A DNA stretch of 64,000 bases from assembly GCA_026168455.1 (NCBI GenBank), contig CM047429.1, positions 51,219,027-51,283,026 on the forward strand, given 5' to 3'. The translations under genes and the position numbers were made by a program. Within the stretch, counting starts at the first letter, position 1; every line of letters begins with the position of its first letter. This document shows, one piece after another, positions 21,086 to 31,776 of this stretch. This DNA is from Theocolax elegans (taxonomy: Eukaryota; Arthropoda; Insecta; Hymenoptera; Cerocephalidae). Under the pieces are notes generated by a model. That model made no database searches and was not told the DNA's origin. It saw nothing but the letters and a program-made list of their open reading frames with translations.

Positions 21086-22330
21086 GCCATCAATTCCAGG
21101 TGAGGATTTTGGTTTTTTTGAGTCTAATGCAATGTTGAATTCTTGGCAAGAGAATGGAGCGCTCAGGAAGTAATTTTCTCTACAAGTTATGGAGTATTCG
21201 GGATTGGTTTCTACCCATGGTGGATTTATTTTGTCTAAGGCTAATTCTACGTGTTTTTGTGTTTGTAAATGTTGAGACGTTGAGTGGTTCCTGGTTTTGG
21301 TCCATTTGTTTTTTAAGATGTTACATTTATTCCATACGTATGAGGGGTGCATGTGAAAGTTTATAGTTTCTGCGAATTTTATGTAGTTTTCTTTCTTTTA
21401 TGCTTTATTGTATTTTTAAAAATAGCGAATATTTTTCGATGTTCAATTAGATCTTTGTAATTAGCTGTAAATTGCCATTTTTTAAATGACGCACGTCTTT
21501 TTCTTTTAAGTTTGTTAAATTATTCATCTCACCATTCTTACTTTTTAAACTATCGCGTTCTTGTGTAAATAGTTTATATTATTCATTTTCCAGTTTTTTT
21601 TAATTTGTTCTACTTAGTATTAATTTAAGTTAAATCAAATGATTTTTGGTTGTATATCCCATTTTTTTCTACATTGAGATCAATATTGACTGGAAAATGG
21701 TCAGTACTCCAGGTTTCATCTAATTTCTTGCAGATTTTGAATGTGGATAATATTAGATCTATATTTGATTTTTTGTTTCTATATATATCTATGTGCGTAT
21801 AAGAATTGTGTTTGTGTAAATGGAGATTGTTATTGTTGATAGCGTTTTGTAATTTGTTTCCATTGGAGTCTGTGTAATTGCAGTTACATAGGGCGTTATG
21901 GGCGTTAAAGTCGCCTATCAATAAAGTGAATTTATTTATGTTTACATTATTAATAATTTTGTCCCATTCTTTTTGTGTAATCGTGCAACTTGGAGTTCTA
22001 TAGCAATGTATTATGTCTATGATTGGTGTAATATTGTTAATAGATATACCACTTCTTCCTACATTTTCGTTAGGTGTTTCTAATTTGTTAATTTCTACAT
22101 ACGCAAGATTTTTTCTTATTAGGATGATAATTCCTTCTCCTCTGAAATATTTTCGTTTTTTTTTATAAATATTGAATCCTGAGAACTGTACTAAGTGATT
22201 TTTATTTAACCATGTTTCGACGAAAATATATATATTGTAGTTTTTTAGTTAAGTGTGTATTTCTGATTGCCTTTGGATGAAGCTACGACTGTTCCAAAAC
22301 AGGATTTTGATATTTTTTTAAAGGTGTCCA

Positions 22331-22980
22331 TTTTGTGTTTTTGTAATTTTTGTTGTTAATAATATTCTTCGGATGATGATATGTCTGGAGTGTTTGATTC
22401 TGACTTGTTTAATTTGTTGAATATTCTAGTGATTCGATGTTTTAGACTTTAATCTTCTATTACATCATGTGTTGTTTTTAGCATGTTAATTAATGTTTGG
22501 GTTGTTAATGAAAGATTTTGTATTATTAGTCTTAAATCGGATTTTCCATAGACTTCTTGTAAAAATAGAGCTAGAGGTGGAACGCAGTAAATGTGTGTAT
22601 AAGGGTGGTCCATAATTTTCCGATTATTTCGAATCCTTGAACACCCCCCCCCCCTAAAGTTAATATATGTAAAAATACTGCAATTCCGCGTTGACTGCAT
22701 TAATATAATAACCATTTAATGGTAGCAACTTTAATTTGAAGATTTTAAAAAAATAGATGCTGTTTAAGAAAAAAAGAGGCTCAGCGCGGTGTACAATTGC
22801 TTACGTTTATTTAAACCAAATTGAACCTAGTCACTTGCGTTTGTTTATTTTTTTTGCAAATACTTTAACGTTTTCCGATAAATTTTGATAAATAAAGTCA
22901 CTGATCTATTTCGTATGAGTAGGCAGGCTATGGGGATCCTAGCTCACTTCCAGGAAGCCCTCCCCTCTTCCTCCCCTCCT
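22331..22980. other. No gene recognised
   Basis: AT-rich DNA with a C-run near 22645; possibly the degraded 5' part of the minus-strand LINE at its left end. No domain is visible. Confidence 0.4.
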
Positions 22981-23270
22981 CTCAATAACCCAGAGCTAGA
23001 ACGTATGTGCGTTCTAGCTCTGAGCTAGGATCTCCATAGCTTTTGGCTCGAACCCCTCCCCTCTTCCCCTATCCTCTCAATAACCCAGAGCTAGAACGTA
23101 TGTGCGTTCTAGGTCTGAGCCAGGATCCCCATAGCTTTTGGCTCGAACCCCTCCCCTCTCCCACCCCCCTCTCAATAACCCAGAGCTAGAACGTATGTGC
23201 GTTCTAGCTCTGAGCCAGGATCCGCATAGCTCTTAGCTCGAACCCCTCCCCTCCCAGATTCGAGAATGTA
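22981..23270 (+). repeat. Tandem repeat with internal hairpin, about 92-bp unit
   Basis: Three copies of a unit start CTCAATAACCCAGAGCTAG and end in a C/T-rich stretch (CTCGAACCCCTCCCCTC). Each contains the hairpin AGAGCTAGAACG...CGTTCTAGCTCT. Partial versions flank the array. Confidence 0.85.
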
Positions 23271-23417
23271 CATACATTCAAACCCCCTCCCCTCCCGCAA
23301 TTTGAGGATGAATGTAAATTAAAAACCCCTCTCACGAGACCGACGGAGGTTTCTTGCTTTACTCACCCGCCGAGTATTCGCCGAGTATTCGCGGAAATCT
23401 GCGTGTTTAACACTTGT

Positions 23418-23860
23418 CCCTTCTATTCTGTTCTATTCTATTCTATTCTCTTTGATTCTATTGCGTTTTATTTAATATACTTATAATTTACAATTAATGA
23501 ATGAATGAATATAGTTTGAATTTAATTGTAAATTATAAGCATATTAAATAAAACGCAATAGAATCAAAGAGAATAGAATAGAAGGACGTTCGAGAAAGAG
23601 TGTGGCGCTGTGCACATATTCACAGAGCCTCATCGAGTATTCGCGAATATTTCGACGCGTTCGTTACTCACTCGCAGAGTATTCGCGTGTTTTAACACTC
23701 ATCCCTTCTGTTCTGTTCTGTTCTATTCTATTCTCTTTGATTCTATTGCGTTTTATTTAATATACTTATAATTTAACAATTAATGAAAGAATATTAAATA
23801 AATCGCAATAGAATAGAAGGGAATAGAATAGAAGGGACGTTCGAGAAAGAGTGTGGCGTT
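23418..23860. repeat. Two related inverted repeats (TTCTATTC/GAATAGAA)
   Basis: The sequence 23418-23500 (ATTCTCTTTGATTCTATTGC, ATTTAATATACTTATAATTT) is mirrored at about 23515-23582. A second, less perfect copy is at about 23700-23830. Both are followed by GACGTTCGAGAAAGAGTGTG, so the whole block is duplicated. Confidence 0.8.
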
Positions 23861-23867
23861 GTGCTCG

Positions 23868-23905
23868 CGTATATATAAGGAGGGCTAATCGAGCCCTTCG
23901 TCACT
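23868..23905 (+). promoter_or_regulatory. Core promoter: TATA box and start region
   Basis: GTATATATAAGG (about 23868-23879) precedes a CGTCACTCA start-like motif by the usual 25-30 bases, just upstream of a spliced ORF with a consensus intron. Confidence 0.5.
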
Positions 23906-23948
23906 CATAAACAAGACATGGACAGTTTTATTATATAATCCCGCAAGG

Positions 23949-24576
23949 ATGGGGTGCAGCGTACGGGAATCAGGTAAGATTATACATATAAATTACCTCT
24001 CTGTAACATATAAATATACCTTTTTCTTTTGCAGCATCAACTGCCATTTATAATTTTACCGGTGACGCCGATGGTGCAGCATGCATTGCCTCCGCTTCCT
24101 CCGCGCATTATACCTCAGGAACCGCTGCCCATGATTTTAAAACCACCTTCTCCCATTTCTCCTCTTCCTCCATCCCCAATTCCATTACCATCTTCCTCAC
24201 CTTCCGGTAGGTGTAATACGCGGAGGAATCTACAAACAAGGTTGGAGAGAGCGCCGTCGCTGCTGGAGCTGCTTCAACTACCACCACCGCCGCCACCTCT
24301 TCTACCGAATATGCCTCTGTTAGATATAGAGGGGGAAAACGATATCCGCCCGTTGTCGTCGTGAACGACGAAGCTACGGTTCCGCCGACAACGGGTGGTC
24401 GAGTATCAACCTTGGCTGCGTGTGCCCACGAGACCGCGCCCAGTACCAACAGGTACTCCCCGAACACCGAAAATGCTATAGTTTTTTATTTTGTTTTTTG
24501 TATTTTTGTATTTTGTATGTATTTTATTTATGTATTTTTTATTCTAAGTATTTTATATATTTCATATATTTTATAA
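23949..24576 (+). CDS. Spliced gene of unknown function, interrupted
   Basis: ATG at 23949 (context AAGGATGG) opens a short exon ending at a GTAAGA donor (23974). An acceptor TTTTGCAG ends at 24034. Splicing keeps one frame: exon 2 is open to TAG 24208-24210, is immediately followed by TAA 24214-24216, and then the same frame stays open to 24576. The encoded stretches are Ser/Thr/Ala-rich (TTTTAATSSTEYA, VPPTTGGR). No known domain. A different frame gives a Pro-rich ORF (24029-24364), but its frame has no ATG in exon 1. A six-codon upstream ORF starts at 23918. Either two nonsense changes broke the gene, or the product is a 66-residue protein. Confidence 0.4.
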
Positions 24577-24599
24577 TTATATATTTTTTAATAAAGATA

Positions 24600-25065
24600 T
24601 CGAATGAATGTGTGTGTGTCTGTGTATTAGTATGAATGTTTCAATAAAAAAAAATAATAATATGTATATGATTGTATGTGTGTATGTGTGTGTGTGTGTA
24701 TGAGTGTTTAATAAAAAAATATGTGTAAATGATTGTGTGTGTGTGAATGTTTTAATAAAAGAATATGTAAAAATGATTGCAATCGTTTACATATTGATAG
24801 CAAATGATTGCACTTGATAGCAATCATTTACATATTGATAGCAAATGTTTGCACTTGATTGCAATCATTTGCATTTGATTGCAATCATTTGCACATTGTT
24901 AGCAAACGTTTGCACTTATTGCAATCATTTGCACTTTAATCAAATCGTTTGCACTTTAATCAAATCGTTTGCACTATAATCAAATCGTTTGCACTTTAGT
25001 CAAATCGTTTGCACTTTAATCAAATCGTTTGCATTTTAATAAAATCGTTTCCATTTAATTAAATT
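24600..25065 (+). repeat. GT-rich microsatellite and 20-bp minisatellite
   Basis: TGTGTGTG-type repeats (24605-24760) are followed by tandem units based on TTTGCACTTTAATCAAATCG, about six near-identical in 24920-25045. Upstream are looser versions (GCAATCATTTGCACATTGAT). Spacing is close to 20 bp. Confidence 0.85.
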
Positions 25066-25254
25066 ATGCATATTTATAGTAAATGGTTATGTTTATTAGA
25101 AAGTGAAAAGGGCCCCAACCATCGCCCTTTCCTGTGAGACGCTCCTCTTTAATGTATCGTCACTCCATTAACTTTCTAATTTTTTAATTTTATTTTTAAT
25201 AAATGTATAAAATATTTATTGACATAAATAATTTAAATAATTACAATAAATTTT

Positions 25255-25859
25255 CTAATTGTACATTAAATTATCATTAAACCTTGTTTCCAGTTCAACA
25301 TCTTCATCTTCTTCATATAGTCCTCTTAAGAGCCATCTTTGCACATTTTGTCCATTCTGTACCGCACAAATTGGACTAACACTCCGTGTATGTATAGAAC
25401 AGATTTGCTGTTCGTATTTGGTCAGCTTCTTTATACTTGGACATCCAAGATCATCTAGATTAAGAAAAAGACTGAAAATAAAAAATTGTTAATTAGAATA
25501 CATTTAATTAATAAATAATTAAAAGACACTTACTGGCTTGGCAACAGCTTATTGAGCCATTTCTTTTTTTCTAGTCCCTTTACAAAAATTCTACCCGATT
25601 TGTAAAAAGCGTTGCTTAGGGTTAGCTGTAAATCTTTGTAAGCAATTTCACCCGATGTCCATGGAATGCCGTGGAAATTCATTTCAAGCCATCTATTACA
25701 GCAGTGGTATTCCTTTGACAGCTCATTCCACTTCTACGGTGACTGGAAATGGTAAACAATCGGAACTGCGTCGTAGTGCAGGGCAATTATTGCGACCTCT
25801 TTAACGATAAATTCGTTAAAAAATGTTTTAAATCCCTGGACATCTATGATGTAGTCCAT
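25255..25859 (-). pseudogene. Conserved-looking insect protein of unknown function, one intron, one nonsense codon
   Basis: Minus-strand exon 25859-25534 starts MDYIIDVQGFKTFFNEFIVK and is joined across a 62-nt intron (donor GTAAGTG, acceptor TTTTCAG) to exon 25471-25255. Together they give 180 codons with one in-frame TAG at codon 42. Features are DVQGF with a downstream KEVAI, WLEMNFHGIPWTSGEIAY, RIFVKGLEKKKWLNKLL and LDDLGCPSIKKL. I have the impression of a family repeated in hymenopteran genomes beside mobile elements, but I cannot name it; an RNase H-like nuclease fold is speculation. The intact splice sites and single stop indicate recent or no loss of function. Confidence 0.6.
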
Positions 25860-26159
25860 TTTATCTCTCAAACACTAGAAAATACGTGAGTATTATGAAA
25901 CAATGTCTTGTTTATTTTCTGTTTGCAAACTATTGTATAATAGATGCTTGAATCGAGAAAGATATTGTCTTCCTCTAGACGAACACCGTTACACATGGTT
26001 TACCTTACCTACGACGACGACAACCTTTTGGAGAACAACCTGGATACTCTTCCTCGAGACTTGTTCTCTATCACGAGAAATGGAAACGAATATGTCTCTG
26101 CTTCGATCCGCTGCTCTTTTATAGCCCTACGATGCTCCACGCCTATCCCCACTCTCCCG

Positions 26160-26205
26160 AAACTGTATAAAAGCCGACTCGCTGTTGCAGGGAGCATCAG
26201 TTCAT
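26160..26205 (+). promoter_or_regulatory. Core promoter: TATAAAAG plus TCAGT initiator
   Basis: TATAAAAG (about 26166-26173) is followed about 30 bases later by TCAGT in GAGCATCAGTTC (about 26197-26201), the arthropod initiator. It lies upstream of the ORF at 26396. Confidence 0.6.
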
Positions 26206-26395
26206 CGACTTATCTCGACTAGGACATTATATAAGTATAATAGTACAGTATTCACAAGACGATCCGGAGTATTCAAGAGAGAGAATCAACGGCGACCTGG
26301 AGAGCTCATCGTTATTAGTATAGTATTGAGCTAGTGCAGCATACCTTCCCTGAAGAGGTTTCTCTGCGAGAGGTTATCTAGGAGCTCTAGAGACG

Positions 26396-26656
26396 ATGTC
26401 GTCAATGGAATACCTTGAGTATACGGTAAATCTTCTCCTAAAGTCGTTAGACTCTGCAGCCAGTGGTGATGCTGTCTACTCAGATTTTGTTCGATGGTTG
26501 GACCTAACCTCTGAGGCTATCTTGACTTTGGAGAAGATTGCTGGTACAAGGACGTTATCAAGAGCGCAAAAACAGAGATGTCAGACGTCTCTGACTCACT
26601 TGGTCTGTATTAAAAATAAGTTGTGCGGATTGATGAAAGTAGGCGGTCGTGTCTAG
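26396..26656 (+). CDS. Small alpha-helical protein, unknown function
   Basis: An 86-residue ORF starts with ATG in a good context (GACGATGTCG) about 195 bases after a TATA/initiator promoter. The sequence is Leu-rich, with amphipathic segments (YTVNLLLKSLDSAASG, SEAILTLEKIAG) and a basic Cys-containing end (CIKNKLCGLMK). No signal peptide or known domain. GC is higher than in the surroundings. It is cut off from other genes by a palindromic repeat starting at 26719. The promoter makes it more credible than a chance ORF. Confidence 0.5.
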   Translation: MSSMEYLEYTVNLLLKSLDSAASGDAVYSDFVRWLDLTSEAILTLEKIAGTRTLSRAQKQRCQTSLTHLVCIKNKLCGLMKVGGRV

Positions 26657-26718
26657 GATCCGGGACCGTCATCATCTACTGTGCGAGAAGAAAAACGCGT
26701 CCAATGGGATGATCTCTA

Positions 26719-27268
26719 AATGCTTACTAAATGCTTTATTTTAGAATAAAGTAGGCCTATCGTACTCTTTGTTCACTATGATTGGTGGAATTTAGTTCGG
26801 AGAGACCGATAATATATAATTTACACATATACATATCACCGAACGATAAATTCATTTTATTTCAAATAACTTGCGACTTGGTCTAATACGTCGCACTCTG
26901 GCTGGTGGTTTTTCCCACCACCAGATGGAGACGACTATCTATCTACACTCGTTGGAGAGATCGTCGTCTCTTTATATATATATATATATATAGCCGCAGA
27001 ACATCTAGCTGGCGTCGCGGTTCATCTTGCGACAGGCGTCTAAGGTAAGATCTCCAGTTCCTTACTGAGGAGTCCAAGCTGGAGATCGAGGACGAAACGC
27101 CTTTAATTATTTTAAAAGGCCGTGCTCTGGGAAATTCCACCAACCATAGTGGACAAAGAGTACGATAGGCCTACTTTATTCTAAAATAAAGCATTTAGTT
27201 CGGAGAGACCGATATTATATAATTTACACATATACATATCACCGAACGATAAATTCATTTTATTTCTA
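26719..27268 (+). mobile_element. Hammerhead-type palindromic repeat, copy 3
   Basis: A short inverted piece (26719-26795) is followed by a full plus unit bounded by direct repeats (about 26792-26862 and 27198-27268, GTTCGGAGAGACCGAT to ATAAATTCATTTTATTTC). The hammerhead-like core is at 27065-27097. It directly abuts a Penelope-like 3' end. Confidence 0.8.
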
Positions 27269-27680
27269 ATAGATAAAGAATCTTGTTATAAAAAAAGACT
27301 CATTTCGGAAATGCTACATATCAATCACCATAATTCGACGATTAACAGACTAAAAGATACTCAACATTTAAACCGTCAATATAGAAGTGTTATGAATATA
27401 TTTTAAAGAAACTAATGTACACAAATTATGACGCATAGCTTATAAACATACACCTACTTTGTTTTTCTATAGATACTCGTTGATTTCGTATCAAATGTTA
27501 TTCGACGAAGCTCACTTGGGCTGTAACATTATATTCAATATTAAGGTAAAATTTGATTTTTAATTCACAAGTATTGTAAATTTGATATAAATGTTTATAA
27601 TTTTGTCCAATAAATTCAGCACCTGAAGAGGTCTGCAAACCTAGCAGACGAAACGTTGTGCACTTATATAAATAAATTGG
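27260..27680 (+). mobile_element. Penelope-like element 3' end with hammerhead
   Basis: From about 27263 to TAA at 27403-27405 the plus strand encodes the last part of a GIY-YIG domain: KKRLISEMLHIN, then LNRQYRSVMNIF. This matches RIASEIVHIN and LNRQYLHIISKI of the copy at 14543-15187 at lower identity, so it is another family. A 3' region follows with a good hammerhead core (27623-27653). Confidence 0.75.
27623..27653 (+). ncRNA. Hammerhead ribozyme core in PLE 3' end
   Basis: CTGAAGAG, GTCTGC, a short loop, GCAGAC, GAAAC: a complete core with a six-pair stem II. Position 7 of the core is A, which hammerheads tolerate. Stems I and III need folding software. Confidence 0.55.
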
Positions 27681-27719
27681 ATTTATTTATTATTGACCCT
27701 CAACAATCGACTATTTACT

Positions 27720-29889
27720 AATTCAACAATAGAGGGTAAAAATTACAAATCTTTTTAATTTTTATTTTTTAAATATATTTTTTTGCTAAAGTATGTAATA
27801 ATCAAAATGACACTTATTTTAAGAATTGATCATATACGAATCGGTTGAGTGAAAAGTAAATTTGCATCATTAAATCATATTTTAGACGCCAATGGCTTGC
27901 TTTAAAGAAAGACGTTAACCGAGGCCGAGTTAAAGTTTACAGTTGTGTTTTTATATGTATGTCGATATAAGTGGTACACATTTGTATTTCAACATGGGTG
28001 CGACATTACCAAATTTTTGGTTAAATTAATTAACCGTTTCCTGGTGGAAACGCCGAAAATATTAACAAAATAAAATAAACCCTGCACGGCCGACTCCCTC
28101 AGAGGAGATCCCGTCGAATTTACAGTGGACCGGTTTCCACTGTAATCTATAATAATTTTTAGTTGGCGTAAATACACTTGTTTTCCCGCACAGAAAATTA
28201 ATAGGCGGATTCCTTGCGGAATCCACTGTCACCACTACCACGAGAGAGATTCGTGAAACTTAATATTTATTAATAACGCGCGAAAAAACCCAACGTAACG
28301 CGACGTAATTAACAAATAAAACCCAACGAACCCAACGATAGAAAAGCAATCACTCCCGAAACAACCACGTTTGACCAACAGAAAACTAATAGATATTTTA
28401 GACGCCACAATAATAATTGAATTACTTACCAATTTAGTAGATCAATTCAAATTATTATATATACAAGAATAATAATCAGATATATCTATATATATATCTA
28501 TATATATCTCAATCTCTACTCAAGAAATAACTGCTCAAACAAATATCTATACGTATCTATTCTCTCACACACTATCGGACTCTATTCTCTCAAAAATACA
28601 CTGCTCTCTGTCACGAAGGATACTCTACTTTACTCTCCAACTCACGATGCTAGAATAATCCCTTTCCGGAAACTACCCTCCGTAACCCAAAATTTAAATA
28701 CTCTCTCCTTTTCTCACTTGTTGTCCCAGTTCCTTATCTCTCTCGTGTCACCTGCGGGAGATAAGTCATTATTTGACTTATCTCCATGTAATTACATGTC
28801 ACAGGTGCCCCCCCGCTACCGTATAGTCCTTACTAATATCAAAATTGACAACTCATTTGCATAAGTTATCATTGTCCCAACTATTACAGTAAATATACGT
28901 GTATTACGGAATTACTGTCATAATACTATTTTATACAGTAATTCCATACACGACACATCGTCCTTACTATGAAACATTTAGTAATATATCACTAAAATCT
29001 CATTAGCGCGAGATTTGAATCTCTTATTTGTTTCTATATATTATACACGTATAATATATATACCCGAACGATCCCCACTACACGTATTCCGAAACTCCCT
29101 ACGTATCGATACATATATCCCTACGTCGATAAAAGCGCGGACCGCCTAGTTACTATGCGCGCGCTTGAATCTCGATCGATTCAAGATGGACGCAACTGAG
29201 CTCGAACCGGCACGTAAACAACGTGCTTCGCGACCGGTTCACCGCGTGCGCGCGATCCCCACCGGCGGGAACGACGATAACCGTTCCGCGGGTGTTGTGC
29301 GCGTGTGTAAAGTGTGTGCGCGTACGTATACTCGTGTGTATACACCGTGCGCGAAGACGGCGACGAATTCTCCCCACCAACGCTCCACGAGGTACTACAC
29401 ACAGCGATAATGGTAATGTTTACATCATTGTTTATTGCATATTTGCAATAAACAATGATGCAAAACTCACAGAATGGGTAAGTATTGGTATAATCTTTCA
29501 CCGAATCCCTCCGTTATCTTATTTTAACTTATATTTCCTCGATAATTAATTCCTGATTTCCCTCATCCTTTTTCCCATTCAACACCTAATATTTATATAT
29601 TTTTCTTTTATAGATGCTGTTGTCTTGGAGTAGCTGACCACCCCGGGAACCCCGCCTCCTGCAGCAGAGAACCCCGGAGCAGCCGACCAACAACTCCTCG
29701 ACGGCATCCCCACTACTGTTCCTGGATAACCTCCAAACCAGGTAAGTGTACTTCCAATTATTATATATTAATAATAACACCTACTAATATTTATTATTCC
29801 TTTTTAGGTGCCTCCCAATGAAGACACCATCACATGGGAACTAATCTAGTAGGTGCATCTAATTGATTACGTAAACTAGATGAGCATAT
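27720..29889. other. Non-coding DNA with hairpins and exon-like pieces
   Basis: No recognised protein. It contains several strong hairpins: GGAGATAAGTCA...TGACTTATCTCC (28756-28784), CGTGTAT...ATACACG around ATTACTGT/ACAGTAAT (about 28898-28955), and a perfect one, CATCATTGTTTATTGCA with its mirror (29419-29456). A CpG-rich patch (29120-29400) carries short overlapping ORFs in all frames. An exon-like piece (about 29614-29739) has a good acceptor (TTTTATAG) and donor (GTAAGTG) but no ORF I can identify. Confidence 0.45.
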
Positions 29890-30177
29890 AAAATTGAAAA
29901 AATTTCAAAGTGATTTGCACCATTTTACAACATCAAAATCTATTGCATGACATTTTAATCCGCCTCTTTCGCCTCATTTCGGCGGTATCTGGGGGCGACG
30001 ATAAAATTGTTGAAACATCATCTTTAACAAGTAGTGGGCGATCACTTATTGACATTTGAAGAACTAAATATAGCAGATCCAAACGATTCGTTAGCAATAA
30101 CTCCTGGTCACTTATTACTAGGACGACTTTAAAATATGGTACCGGAAGGTAATTTATTATCTCTTCTAGAAAATGGA
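29890..30177 (+). pseudogene. pol: BEL/Pao integrase fragment, left piece
   Basis: Visible in order on the plus strand, across a stop and a frameshift: HFNPPLSPHFGGIWG, TFEELNIADPNDSLAITPGH and LLLGRL. These typify the end of a BEL/Pao integrase core (PPxxPHFGGxWE, LTPGHFLxG). The codon expected to hold the catalytic Glu after GIW has lost one base, which also shifts the frame. It is interrupted at TTAA 30178 by a MITE; the other half lies at 39880. Confidence 0.75.
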
Positions 30178-30734
30178 TTAACCCATTAACGCCCAAACGA
30201 CCAACATTTTTTTTCTTTTTTCATAGTCATTATTTAATATTTAAATCATGCGCTACCATAGTACTGATTATTTCGTTATAGTTTTGGATGTGTTCTTTCG
30301 AATGCCGTCGGTAAAATTGACTTAACCCTTTTTTGAAAAAAGTTATGATTTTTTTAATTAAAAAAAATACAGAAAATTTGTCGCTATTTTTTGATAATTA
30401 ATTTTTTTTCATATTATAAAATGTATTTAGATCGTTCGATTCATGAACAAAAGTGCATAAAATAGTTATACTTTGACCCTATATTTTTTGTATTTTATTC
30501 TTAGATAGTCAAAAATTTTGATTTCAATGTAAAAACACTCAAAAATAGAGAAAAATGAATAAATTTGGTCATTTTTTGTGTATTTTCATTAAAAACAAAA
30601 TTTTTGACTATCTGAGAATAAAATACAAAAAATATAGGGTCAAAGTATAACTATTTTATGCACTTTTGTTCATGAATCGAACGATCTAAATACATTTTAT
30701 AATATGAAAAAAAATTAATTATCAAAAAATAGCG

Positions 30735-31776
30735 TGTAACGGTAAGGTACTGTTTACCTCACCGTTTGACGAATTCGAGCAACACGAGCGAACAGTATCA
30801 TAATGTTCGCATCGGTTCGAGCCGGCGGGATTCGGCTCGGCTCGGTTCGTCGTGGCTACACGGGCGGGATCGACTTAGCGCGCGAAAGATTCGCGCACGC
30901 ACCTCATTAGAGAGGTAAGGGGGAGATTCGCGCGCACTGTAGAGAGTGATAGCCACCTTCTTACGTGACAGGTGTGATCCCCCCGCGTCCCGTGTTCAGC
31001 TTCGCCGTGCCGTGATTTGTGCCGTGCGTTTTGTGTGCGTTTCGACTGCAGGCCGATCCTGCATTTGCAGTGAGTGGTGCTACACCGTGCATCTGCCTGC
31101 AGCCACACAACCCCGGTGCACGGGCGAGCGGACAATCTGTCCGACACCGCAGCGACAGTGAGAGAGAGAGAAAGCAACCGATCGGCTGGTCGTTGTTTAC
31201 CAACGACTACAGCAGCGTACAAAGTAAGTGGTACCACTTCACGCGATCGTGTTTTTATTCGCACTTAATCGTGTTTCTTTATACCACTCCCGTTGACTGG
31301 ATATATTATTTTAGTTCGTGATATTTTCTTCCCCTCTCTCTACAAGTCGGCCGTTTACCGACTTGTAATAAAAGCGTAGACCTCGGCGACAATTAAATAT
31401 TTTATTTGTTAATTTATCTTTATCTTTATTTCAATAAATTCATATCATTATTAGAATTCAATCCGGTGTTCGATTAATTGAATTTAACCCACGTACGATT
31501 CCTTCCGTAATCCTAAGAGCTCGTACATTTCTGGTTGACAAGTGCTCGACGCGATATCCCTGTTTCGCGGTCAATTTCAGATTTGAATTTTACCTGGTTG
31601 TTATCTGAAACAGTAACTCGGTTTCAGATTAACATTTAACAGATTTGGTAGAACGGACAGGTAACCGTCGCCGCATCGCGAGAAAAATATGTTTATTTAA
31701 ATACGGTAAGTTTAACCGTACCGCTGAGCAGCCGCGATATTAAAATAAACATCCGCGCGGCAACCAAACTGTTACA
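30735..31776 (+). repeat. 5' LTR
   Basis: Begins TGTAACGGTAAGG and ends CTGTTACA. Differences from the 3' LTR that I see are A/G in CGCGCACGC, G/A in GATTTGTGCC, C/G in ACCACTCCC and C/T in CGTACATT. An AATAAA lies near 31369. Small ORFs inside it occur in both LTRs and are not convincing genes. Confidence 0.95.

Larger units (their letters stand above)
19925..22330 (-). mobile_element. LINE with AP endonuclease and RT, split by a palindromic insertion
   Basis: Reading the minus strand from about 22330: an apurinic-type endonuclease with ILFWNSRSF, FVETWLN, IIHCYRTPS, LIGDFNAHN and ETWSTDHFPV (to 21625). A linker follows to about 21352, then the start of an RT (FNIALDSKKPKSSPGIDG) to 21099. 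A 0.9-kb palindrome interrupts here. RT resumes at 20169 with ITYNILQNLL, FPEIWKHSFIYLITK and LRPISLTSSTCKLFE, ending by 19925 before the catalytic YxDD. The order fits the R1/I/jockey side of LINEs. At least one stop (in the endonuclease) and the missing palm make it inactive. Confidence 0.85.

Noticed and set aside
24780..25065. Regularly spaced repeats that could suggest a CRISPR array
   Set aside because: Units are contiguous 20-bp minisatellite copies without unique spacers, in eukaryotic DNA.
29165..29410. ORFs in the CpG-rich patch
   Set aside because: Overlapping ORFs on both strands come from high GC; no domain or promoter-start agreement strong enough to call a gene.
31019..31321. 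ORF of 100 codons in the 5' LTR, repeated at 38911-39213
   Set aside because: It is conserved only because both LTRs are near-identical; no domain, and overlapping ORFs exist in other frames and on the other strand.
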